From NCBI GenBank assembly GCA_030077755.1, contig JAQJZZ010000008.1, positions 620,001 to 684,000 of the forward strand: a stretch of DNA of 64,000 nt. Reading direction: 5' to 3'. The notes below the pieces were generated by a model that had not been told where the DNA came from, searched no databases, and saw only the letters and a program-made list of their open reading frames with translations. The stretch comes from Filosporella fistucella (taxonomy: Eukaryota > Ascomycota > Leotiomycetes > Helotiales). This document shows, one piece after another, positions 25,387 through 34,994 of the stretch. The translations under genes were made by a program, and so were the position numbers. Each line of letters opens with the position of its first letter. The first letter of the stretch is position 1.

Positions 25387-27105
25387 ATGCTCCTCTCCTT
25401 GGGTTCGCTCCTGGTCGGCACGCCAATCGTCTTGGCAGCCATCAACGTCAATGTTGGTACTACCTACCAAACTATGGATGGCTTTGGCTTCTCCCAAGCT
25501 TTTGGTCGAGCCAATGATTTGTACAACCTCCCAGCGACTCAACGGACTTACGCTCTTGACCTTCTATTCAGCCCTACTGCTGGTGCCGGATTTACAATCG
25601 TAAGCTACACAACACCTTTCTTAATGATTCCATTACACGAAAGACTCACTTTTGCCACTTCAAGACGTGATTCTGCAGTAAAAAGGCTGCTAATTTTAAG
25701 TAGCTACGCAATCGGATTGGCTCAGGAGGTTCTGGTGATAGTATCGAACCAACCAGTCCTGGATCACCAAGCGGTACTCCGAAATATGTATGGGATGGCA
25801 GTGATGGCCATCAAGTTTGGGTATCCCAGCAAGCAAAAGCCTATGGAGTTACTCGATTCTACGCAAACGCTTGGAGCGCACCAGGCTTCATGAAGACGAA
25901 TGGCCAAGAAACCAATGGGGGATATCTTTGTGGTGTCAGTGGCCAAACTTGTTCCTCAGGAAACTGGATGCCAGCATATGCCGCTTTCTTGATTCAGTAT
26001 ATCAAGTATTATGCATCCGTGGGTATTACTGTCAACTATCTGGGTTTCTTGAACGAGCCAGATTATACGTAAGCTGTAATATGTCCTCCCAACAACTAAA
26101 TGCTGATATTGTTCTCATAGTACGAGTTATTCCTCAATGCTGTCATCTGGTACACAAGCCGCAGATTTCATCAAAGTCCTTTACACTGCTCTCGCCGCCG
26201 CTGGGCTTAGTAATGTTGGAATCAACTGTTGCGACATGGTTGGCTGGCAAGATCAAATCACTGCTACAAAACAGCTCAAGACAGCCGGTGTCGAGAACAT
26301 GATTTCCCGAATCACCTCCCACGCCTACTCGAACGATCCCACAACTCCTATTGACACCACTCGCCCAACATGGATGACAGAGAAAGAGACAACCGATGCC
26401 TGGAACGCAAATTGGTATTCAAACGGTGCTGTATCTGATGGTTATACATGGGCAAACAATATTTACACAGCTATTGTCAGTGGAGGAGTTAGTGCATACT
26501 TCTATTGGGAAGGTGTTGAGATCACCACCAACAACGCGGGACTCATACAGATCGCCGGCACGACTGTAAATCCATCTGCTAGACTCTGGGCATATGCACA
26601 CTTCAGTCGCTCTATCAGACCTGGCGCAGTGCGTGTTGCCACTTCTGGCGCACCAACTGGTGTCAAGACAAGCGCATTCAAGAACACAGATGGGACTGTT
26701 TCTGTTCAGATGATCAATACCAATTCTGTTGCTACAGCTATCCAGGTTACTACCACTGGTTTTACTGCTAGCAGCGTCAAAGGATGGGTCACATCTCAGA
26801 GTCAGAACTCCATGGCTGCTGTTAGCGCAACGATCAGTGGTGGTACTATCAGCGCTACGGTTCCTGGTCAGGGCATGGTTACGTTCATTCTGTCAGGAAG
26901 TGGATCGAGCAATTCTCCTGCTACGACACCGGCGACTACGCTCAAGACGACTATTACTACGAAGGTAGCAACAACATCTGCGACAACTGGGGGACAAGCT
27001 GCTCAGTATGATCAGTGTGGTGGAATTGGCTACAGTGGACCAACTACATGTGTATCCCCATACACTTGCAAGTATACCAATGACTACTATTCTCAATGCT
27101 TGTAA
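25387..27105 (+). CDS. Secreted GH30-family (xylanase-type) hydrolase with C-terminal CBM1
   Basis: Three exons, 25387-25599, 25704-26068 and 26121-27105, with GT-AG introns of 104 and 52 bp. They join in frame to 520 residues. The start is the ATG giving a clear signal peptide ([18 protein letters not shown]). The mature N-terminus [16 protein letters not shown] and [11 protein letters not shown] are typical of fungal GH30, probably subfamily 7, whose members act on beta-1,4-xylan or glucuronoxylan. The predicted acid/base is Glu189 in GFLNEPDY and the nucleophile Glu280 in WMTEKE. After the barrel comes the small beta-sandwich, a Thr/Ser linker, and a CBM1 in the last ~36 residues (QCGGIGYSG to NDYYSQCL). 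The precise substrate is inferred. The CBM1 end resembles the relic at 29190-29276. Confidence 0.96.
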
Positions 27106-27221
27106 GAAGTTAGGAAGTATTGGTAGAACTATTCAACCTCTTTCAAAGAGAAAGCATCGCAAGAAATTTCGTTTTCATTTCTTGGGTATCAATCTACCAA
27201 TAATTAACCTTCAATCCCAAA

Positions 27222-28783
27222 TTATCTCCAATTATCATGTCCAGGCATCTCATAACGCGGCCCCTCATTCAAATTTGCTCCCAAGCCATCTAATTCATGT
27301 CTCGATCCCCGAGCTACTCCATCAATAGTCCTAGTCCTAGCAACCGGGGTCTGATGCACTTCTGCAACATTCGGATCCCTAACCTCACCCCGTTTCTCGT
27401 CTACTACTGCTATATCACCATGCCAAGTATCTGGGACAGACCCACTGAAATGGGATCCTGATATCATGGAATTGGAATGTAATTCACTTCTTCGGTGATT
27501 GGCCGCAGAGTCCTCTGTGGTAGATGCTCCTCGACGACGATATTTTCGGAAGAGCAAAAATGCGATTAGGATTACTATCAGCAGAACACCACCCAGTACC
27601 CCTCCAACGATAGCTGCGACTGGAACACTCTTTTTGTTTTGGGACATAGTCTCGCCTGTTCCAGTACTGGTATTCTGAGCTGAGTTGGCAGCGGTATTGG
27701 ATCCTGATGAAGTGGATGTGGCAGTTCCTGATGTATGTGATTGTGTATCTGTCTTTTCCACCGCTAGCGATTTCGTCGTGGATGCTTGAGCCAAAGAAGT
27801 CTCTGGGGTCTTTGTGATAATTATCGTGGAGGTTTCCGTAGCGTACGCGCTTGATGTTACGAGATTGGTCTCGTAGACAAATCCTCCTTGACTAGTCACT
27901 TTGACAACAGCACCAGGTGCCGTAGAGGTCTGCCATCTTGTACTCGTTGTCGTTGATGTTACAGTTGTGAAATCGTATCGTCGAGCTAAGTCGCGGCCAG
28001 CTTTAGCCTCGACAGTGGACGTGACTTGAACAGTCGTAGTCTGCGAAAGGTCAATAAGGCGCCACCTCAGCCTGACACGAACCCATAACTTACGAAGCTC
28101 TTCACAATTGTCGATGTAATAGTTGAAGTCGGACCATCAGCATTGATGATCTGAGTTGCAGGAGATCCTGTAACCGTCGTTATCTGCGTCACAGTCGCTG
28201 TATTCCACACAGTACCCCTCGTCACACTTGCAAAGAACCAGTACCTTCCGCTATCCCAACTGGAAGGAACCGGAGCCAAGTCTACCACTTCTGCCTCTAT
28301 TCCAGCAGCTTCAATCGGAGCTCTCAAGGCAAGATTCCACGCCGTATTCACGATTGCAGCCCAGTATCCATTATCCTGATTCACGAGATTCGTCTCCTTA
28401 GCTTTGACGAAAGTCCAGGATGATTGTCCATCAAGCGTAGTATCTTTGATACTATTGAGAAAGGGAGTAGGGTTATTTGGAGCCGAAGATTTGCCTCCTT
28501 TGATATCCAAGACCAAGCCTGCGTCATTTGAAAGTTGGTATTTACCACTTCCAGCAATGCTAACGAGATACCACCTGGCATATGCGTGGGTTCCCGTTTC
28601 ATCTTTCCCTATTCCAGGCCAATTTGTGATTCCATCGGTGTAGCCAACTAGATTGTTTATAAAAGCACTATTCACGACCGAACTGATGTAATAATCGATA
28701 CCGACGACCAGGCTGTTGTCACACACGACAAAACAAGATAGTGAAAGCAGAACCAAAATTTCGATAAGATTCCGAGATATCAT
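27222..28783 (-). CDS. Hypothetical single-pass cell-surface glycoprotein
   Basis: Two exons, 28783-28094 and 28040-27222, with a 53-bp GTAAGT...CAG intron, give 502 residues. I chose the ATG at 28783 because it directly starts a signal peptide (MISRNLIEILVLLSLSCFVV); the frame is open further upstream but that part reads as leader. The extracellular part (about 23-360) has a segment with YQLSNDAGLVLDIKGG and WTFVKAKE that faintly recalls beta-trefoil lectins, followed by a long Ser/Thr-rich stalk. A strong transmembrane helix (about 369-394, VAAIVGGVLGGVLLIVILIA) is followed by FRKYRRR and a ~100-residue cytoplasmic tail. The layout resembles WSC/Mid2-type wall sensors, but no named domain is certain. 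It converges on the GH30 gene with about 115 bp between stops. Confidence 0.8.
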
Positions 28784-29189
28784 ATTGAGAAAGATAACAG
28801 GATCACAGGGGATGTGAAATAAAATCGTGCAGAACAATAATGCCCTCGCCCCAGAACATGAGCCCACTTGATCAGCATTCCAGATTAGACCGACCCATGG
28901 CTCAAAAGAACGGATTTTGAGCCTCTCGCAGGACGCTAGACCATCAATTGGACATACTATACACTCCCCCATTGGACAAATTCTCAAGGTATCGCTCCAA
29001 TGGATTTCCAGCCTCATCCTGATTCAGACAGCTACGCCGCAAATTAGGTTGGGGTGTGGCCAATATCTGCAGAAGCTGACAGCTCATCACTGATTGTGGC
29101 TGAAAGACACCAATCGGAATGCGGGAAGACTCACCAGTGAATCAGCGTGATTCCAAAATTTGAGGCTGAAAATATTTGTGGACGTGGGA
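28784..29189. other. Upstream region of the surface-protein gene
   Basis: This holds the probable promoter and leader of the minus-strand surface-protein gene. No gene of its own is seen; the short plus-strand CBM1 relic begins immediately to the right. Confidence 0.4.
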
Positions 29190-29276
29190 GGTGGTATTGG
29201 TCATAACAGAGCAATCACATATGTTGCACTCTACACTTGCAAATATACCAGGTGTTAATCTTCGCAATGTTTGTAG
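29190..29276 (+). pseudogene. Orphan decayed CBM1 cellulose-binding module
   Basis: Read in one frame, this 87-base stretch gives GGIGHNRAITYVALYTCKYT, then a stop, then SSQCL and a stop. It lines up with the C-terminal CBM1 of the GH30 protein ([20 protein letters not shown] ... YSQCL, then stop). At DNA level the string TACACTTGCAAATATACCA is nearly identical to the GH30 gene's TACACTTGCAAGTATACCA, and the final CAATGTTTGTAG matches CAATGCTTGTAA. No catalytic domain precedes it: the sequence to the left is the promoter side of the surface-protein gene. This looks like the tail of a lost or truncated CBM1 enzyme gene, or a partial duplication of the neighbouring GH30 gene. Confidence 0.75.
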
Positions 29277-29460
29277 GATGCTGGAAGCCACCAATGGTAG
29301 CAGGAAATTCACTTATTGCGAGAGAGTGTACCTTCTTACCCATCTTTTTGCCGTACATAATGGTTCGATTTTCAGACCTCGATTTACTCCGCTTCTCAGC
29401 GTTAGTATTCTAGGAAGGTCTTAAATGTATAGAAAAATTCAGGTTTTTTTGGGGAGTATA
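29277..29460. other. Short spacer between CBM1 relic and DUF3433 fragment
   Basis: No feature is recognised. The expected continuation of the DUF3433 C-terminal region is not seen here, so the fragment to the right seems truncated at about 29461. Confidence 0.3.
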
Positions 29461-30640
29461 TTAGTGATTGACGTCAACCTCCCGAAAGGATTTCGTACGA
29501 GATGTTCCTATCATGCTAGGTGGAGATGAGAAATTAAACATCCCTGGGGCCAGTTTTGTTGGTGTACCGGAGCGAAGCAGAGTCTTATTACTATATCCTT
29601 GGGATACGTTCGGAAATTTCCCCAAAGTAAGGGTGTATTTGGTATCATATAAAGTCAAATTCGAGTACAGCGTGTGGTTCAAGATATTGGCTCTTCCCTG
29701 ATACACTTTGTTACTGCTGCCCGAGGTACTTGAATTGGAGCTCAGCCATTTGCCAAGTGACAATGTCCCAAACGTCGTATTGCAATACCCAATCGCACAC
29801 AAGCCATTTCGAATTCGAATGTTCGATTTTTGGTGGAAGAAATGTCGCTCACCAGTATCTCAAAATGTTCCGAGCCAAGAGGTGTGCAGGAAACATTGAC
29901 AGAAATTTCTGGGATTCTGACAGTAAACGAATCTCCAGATTGGGTGCTATTGGCTCCCTCATGATTTAATCCAGTCAAATTGCTGAAAATAAGGTTCTCG
30001 AGAAAGCCTGCCCTCCGATTAAAGCCGAATTCTGAGATCGAAGCCCATTCCGCTGCCTGAGAGGCTCTTTTCACCATCAAATCTCTGATCATAGCTTGCC
30101 CCATATAAATCTCTCTTGTGCTACCGCTTAGTAGCGCAGATGAGCCTATTGAGAACATGTCATAGATTGATTCGAATCGGTCCATCAAGCTGGAATCAAC
30201 AGTTCCGCCAACCTGCAGAACTTACGTCGGCTGAATTGGGACATAAAGCCCGACAGCTAAAATCTTGACTATTGGAAACAAAAGTGCCAAAAAAGAGCTA
30301 ATCGCCAATGGTAAGCTTGCAAAACGTGAGATCGCCCGCACTGGTAGGGTGAAAAAAGAACTGCTGGAACCAAAGAAGACAGGGCCTGAGCCAGATGTTC
30401 CCCGCAATTTCATACAAGGCACAAATGTCTGAAGTGCTCCGTATACACTCGAGCAGCAGTATCCAAGAATTACCAAGATTGTAGTCGGAGCAAATGTCCA
30501 TGCTGCGGATGCAACAGAGGTATCTGCTCCAAATCCGTCGCGTGAATTGGAAAAGCTGAGGAGAATACCCACAGACTCAGGATTAATTTTCCCTTTCGCT
30601 GGTTCTGTTTTAGTCTCTGGACATGAGCAACTGCTGCTTT
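29461..30640 (-). pseudogene. DUF3433 membrane-protein gene, C-terminal fragment
   Basis: Reading right to left, about 30600-30222 encodes SVGILLSFSNSRDGFGADT, AAWTFAPTTILVILGY and a second hydrophobic stretch (AISRFASLPLAISSFLALLF), like the second membrane module of DUF3433 proteins. The frame breaks near 30212 (VPIQPT then a stop), resumes from about 30205 (DRFESIYDMFSIGSSALL, RASQAAEWASISEFGF), breaks again near 29800, and resumes with GKWLSSNSSTSG to SFREVDVNH before a stop at 29461. Intact family members are multi-pass fungal proteins of roughly a thousand residues and unknown function. At least two frameshifts and a truncated C-terminus make this non-functional. It may belong with the fragment at 34995-37423 or come from a paralogue. 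Confidence 0.65.
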
Positions 30641-31080
30641 AACCTGAGCTGAGGGTGAGTATACCTAAGCCAAGCCTGAGTCAAGCCTGAGTCAAGCCCG
30701 AGCAGAGCCTGGCTCAGCCTGTGCGCCATTATATAGAACCCATTTTAGCCTCAAGTGTGCCCCGGCTATAGTTTCCTTACCGAACTTTGCCCAGGAATCC
30801 GTTTTAGCTCCCTTGCTAAAGCAGATTTTTGGACACCTCTTTAGAAATGACACGTGACTAGTGGTTCAGCCTTACAACTTATTAAATAACACTAATTTAT
30901 AGTTATTATATTCAAATGCAGGATGAGGATATAGTAGTAGATACCAACATCTAACCCCACACACGTGAGCCCACGTGATAATCTAGAAAACCATAATTCA
31001 GGGGCCCTTTTACAATAATGCCAATACGCAGGAGAACTGCACGAATTTTTCCATCCAACAGCACGACTTCTTGAAGAGCT

Positions 31081-31310
31081 GCTTGTAGATCTATGGATCT
31101 CATCGGGATCAGAATGAACTATCAGGGTATGTCGTCGAAACCCAAAACGAGCAATTGAAATTTACTTGGACAATGATGAGGCTCTCACAAACTGCTTGGA
31201 GATCTACGGATCTCATCGTCATCAAAATTGAAAACCAAGCAATGCCATCAACAGCAAAAAGGACAATCAAGGTATATGAATTCACTTGGACGAGGACAAG
31301 GCTCCGGCAA
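31081..31310 (+). repeat. Two-unit degenerate repeat, offset about 113-120 bp
   Basis: GCTTGTAGATCTATGGATCTC at 31081 recurs as GCTTGGAGATCTACGGATCTC at about 31194. TTTACTTGGACAATGATGAG at 31161 recurs as TTCACTTGGACGAGGACAAG at 31281. The two pairs give offsets of 113 and 120 bp, so this is a diverged tandem duplication. A 60-codon frame spans it but shows no recognisable domain. Confidence 0.5.
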
Positions 31311-32792
31311 ACCTATTCACATCCCCACGATACCTAAGCAGACTATGCCATAGTGAAAGTTGAATTGCTATTCCTCCTTGAAGAAACGACTCCCGCTCAC
31401 AAACCATCTCCCTGATCCCGATCGTTGCGCTATTTCTGTCGGTCGGGCTTCAAACGGTGCCAGGTAGGGTAAGCGAAGTATACTGGTTGCTAGTGGCACA
31501 AGAGGGAGAAGGGTGGTTTTGTTCCATAAAGTATATTCCGGTGATAGCAATATTACAGAACTATTTCAACTTGTCTCTCTGTTGTAGGTTGGCTAGGTGG
31601 TATCGTGAATGAGACTATTACTAAGATGTTGCCTTGTCGCCCTGAGCCGTACTTCGATAATATGACGAAGGTGTAAGGCCAACAAGTTCGACCTCGGAGA
31701 CTTGACTTTATTCTCTTAAGCTCACATGTGTTGTAATTAAGAGGTGATGCACACAGCAAAATTCGTTCGAGCTCTATTTTCGATAATTTCTATACTATTT
31801 CTCTTTCTTGTTATATCTAGTAGTATTGCTGCATTCTATCATCATCAACGTTACAAGTAGATTGTTTATGATTCTTCTTAACAAGGAACTTCCACTCTAC
31901 GTACTCGCCGTCAACGGCTTCGTCGCGGTCGCAAACGACCTACTTCTTGTCAGCATTAATTCCCTTCATTACCTCAACATTCAATATAAAGCACTTACAT
32001 ATAAGTATAAAGATGCATCTTAGTACTCATCAACTCCTGCCTCACATGCGCCTACGGGGAAAACTGGAAAATTTCGGTAGCAATCCGCCATACTCAGCCA
32101 CATGCTCGATGTAAGATAAATCATAACCAGGGACCCTTGATCGCTTGATTGGAGGTATCAACCCATATGGCGACGTCGTATGACACAGCACTCCCTGGTT
32201 ACTATAATGCTGACCATGATGTTCCAGCATCGTAGAAAGGCTTGGAACCCCAAATCAAACTGTTCTATGAGTTCGAAAGGTGCAAAGAGCTCGTGGTGGT
32301 GCTGTAGGTCAAGGGATCCTATTTTACTACGAATTGACACTCTCTGCAATTAAACGCGGCGGCGATGACACTATCGTAATTTCAAGAGTAGCCGGGGTTT
32401 AGACTGTTTAGGAGTAGTCACACGATATGACTGATTTAAAATTATAGGTATTTTTCAAAGATTTACAAATTTAAAATCAATTGAATTCAAAGTACCGTTG
32501 GTTTGTCTCGTTACGGGGTGCGTCTCTTGACGCAGGGACGGACGTTAATAGAAATAAAAATTAAAGAATAGAAGAACAACTCATAGATTACATATTGTCA
32601 CATACATTATAACTTGGGAGTTGGGTTTTATGTTTCTACACTCAAATCAAGCAAGCGATAGCATTCTAATTGACTACTTTTCAGTTTCCTCCTGGATTTG
32701 CTGCCTCTCGCCTGATTTCAAAACCTGTGTCCTTTTCAATACAACCCTAACAAGAGTGTGCCGGCCAACTTACCATTGCATGGGTAACTTCC

Positions 32793-33169
32793 CTACAATA
32801 AACGATTCAAGCGATTGTTTGCATCTTGGAGTGTAATTTGAGCCCTTCTAAGAGTCTGAATTGTTTCCCGCACAATGCTAGAAGAGCCAAACTGTGCTGC
32901 CTCGATGCTGTATTGTCGGATCAACGCATCCTCTTCGTCAATCTATTATATCATATATCAGCTCTTCTTTCTTTGGTATAGTATGGTATGGGAATAAGAC
33001 TATCGAGGCAGGGGAATGGCAGGCTCACGAGCTTGTAAGTCCATCCGCCAGATAAGTGTCTGCGGGTGCATCTTTGCATGAGAGCAGCGATTTTATCAAC
33101 GAGATTTTCAAAATCATCCATCGTGTCTTTGCGTGTTTCTTGTTCGTATGCGTTGACAAAGGGATTCAA
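32793..33169 (-). CDS. Small two-exon gene, 96-aa helical protein of unknown function
   Basis: Exon 1 is 33169-33029 and exon 2 is 32942-32793. The 86-bp intron has a GTGAGC donor and ATAG acceptor, joins in phase 0 and replaces an out-of-context tail with a coherent sequence. The product begins MNPFVNAYEQETRKDTMDDF, continues through LVDKIAALMQRCTRRHLSGG and DEEDALIRQYSIEAAQFG, and ends with IRETIQT-type heptads (VRETIQTLRRAQITLQDANN RLNRLL in total), so it is probably mostly alpha-helical with a C-terminal coiled coil. A TATATATA string lies about 50-60 bp upstream of the ATG. I do not recognise the family. It stands intact within otherwise decayed DNA, which is why it deserves attention. 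Confidence 0.6.
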
Positions 33170-34994
33170 GATAGTAAAAATTTAGAATTTGAACAATGAC
33201 ATTTCGTTTTGAAACTGCCAGCCTATATATACATAGACAAAAGGATTTACCACCATGACCATGTTAGCTTGATTTGTGTGGCTTATCTGCAACACTTGCT
33301 ATTTGGGAGCAAAGAACTGTATAAAAAGGAAACCTCTGGATAACCTGTTTCATTCTGCACTAAGAGAAAGTGGCATTTTACTTTGGTTCGTGGCCAAAAA
33401 TAATTGGCCTGTGATCAATTCAACCACGGCCAGTATTTGCCTTGAAATACATACATCACGGTTTCAGCTTGCAGATCAGCGGCGAGTTCATTCTCCATGG
33501 CGTGATAATGGCTGCTTGCAGGCGTTAATCCAAGCAACGGACACTTTCCATCCTCGAGGCTGTGTTCACCTCGCCAATTGGACAGCAGTAAAAGAGACAG
33601 TAACATTTTCGTTCTGACTTGGAATACTTGAGGTCCCGATTAATCTTAAGCACTTCAATTTTTCGACAGGCAATCGAGGCCACAAAAGGAGCGAGCAGAG
33701 GTAGTGAATTCCAGTCTCAATCTCAAGAAGATGAAGGCCAGGAGGGGGGAATATCCTCTGAGCAGAAACGGCATTCTCTATGTTGGCAGCTGAAGCTTGT
33801 GTGACCCTCAGCCGCATTTCTCGGCGTATCAACATCTGTGGTTGGCCAACTAGATCTGGTTTTACATAGTACGCGTGTGCGTTCCCAGCCCACCATACTT
33901 GTTGGAATCGTTGTGTTCCTGCCTGCCGCTGTTGGCTATGATCTACGGCACCCCACGGCGGTACCTCCGGTGGCGTGCAGGTTTCAAACAACGCACTCAG
34001 GGCTAAGTAGCAAACTCGGGCGTGGATAGATATGCGCTTGGAACAGGAAGGATATGACCGGCTCAGCAGAATGCAGGCTTGTTTACTATGGGTGATTACA
34101 CTCGTCTGCGACCAACATGGCTGACGGTTGCGGCTCCCGAGGCATAAGAGTAACTATCAAAAACACTAGTATAGTCGGCTAGTTCGCCTCCCACAGCATT
34201 TAAAGGCAATCACGTGCCCCTTTATCCAGTGAATTAGAAACCTAAACTACTTCAAAAAGCAGGTTTGCACCAAGTCTACCACCTCACTTGTAACTAGCTT
34301 GATTTCTATATCACGTGATAACATCCTTATATCGTCCTTTTCTTTAATAATATTACAATCATGATGTTAGGACCCCTTAGGATCCTGGGAGTTAAATGTA
34401 ATAAACTTCTATTTGTCAAGGGTTACACCTGTAAAGTAGTCTTGGAGTACTCCAGCGGCGCTGAAGTCACCTGACCTACCTGGATTCCCGTGTAGAACCC
34501 TATCGAATAGTATAGCCTTATAGACTATAATGGACACATAACCTGTAATAGGGTATAATCAGAGAATGAACCTCTGGTTTGGACTAGCAATCGAACCTTC
34601 TTATACATAGACAGCCTCTATAGTTTCAATCATACGCATTGACTTCTTGCCCTGACAGTACGGAGCAAGAAGGAATTTATAAAGGGAAGAGAAGTACTTT
34701 AAAAGGCATCTGTATTAAACTAACTTACACTATAAGCAAAGCATTAGGCATGTTTTTAGAAAGTGTTCACCTTAGGTTTCTTAGGAACCTGTTAAGGCGC
34801 CTTGAGCATCTGGTCAAAACTTGACAAAACTGATACAAGGTTAAATGAAGTGTGATTAGTTAAAACCGAGAAGTATATCTTGCTTAGGCCTCCTTAGGCG
34901 AGCTGCTCAGGGTGCTTAGGGGGGGTCAGGGTGCTCAGGTGAGTTGCTCAGGGTGCTCATGTTCCTCAGGCGCGTCTACTGAACTGAGGGTGAG

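Larger units (their letters stand above)
30641..34994. mobile_element. Probable transposon-derived insertion between DUF3433 fragments
   Basis: About 4.35 kb separates the two DUF3433 fragments. Its left end has repeated CCTGAGT/GCCTGAG motifs (30641-30720). Its right end has repeated GCTCAGG/CTTAGG motifs (about 34883-34975) in mostly opposite orientation, as subterminal repeats of hAT-like DNA transposons often are. An 11-bp direct repeat CTGAGGGTGAG lies at both ends (30649-30659 and 34984-34994). No transposase frame survives; the inner parts near 34460-34860 are full of stops. The 96-aa gene at 32793-33169 and a degenerate repeat near 31.1-31.3 kb lie inside. The class and exact ends are unproven, and several elements may be nested here. 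Confidence 0.4.

Noticed and set aside
28784..29017. N-terminal extension of the surface-protein frame
   Set aside because: The ATG at 28783 directly begins a clean signal peptide; the upstream part would bury it.
31729..31855. Possible solo LTR (TGTTG...TTACA ends, 127 bp)
   Set aside because: No matching target-site duplication, no primer-binding site and no second copy in the window.
33566..33991. Minus-strand 141-codon frame in the inserted interval
   Set aside because: No recognisable motif, and neighbouring frames cannot be joined with sensible splice sites.
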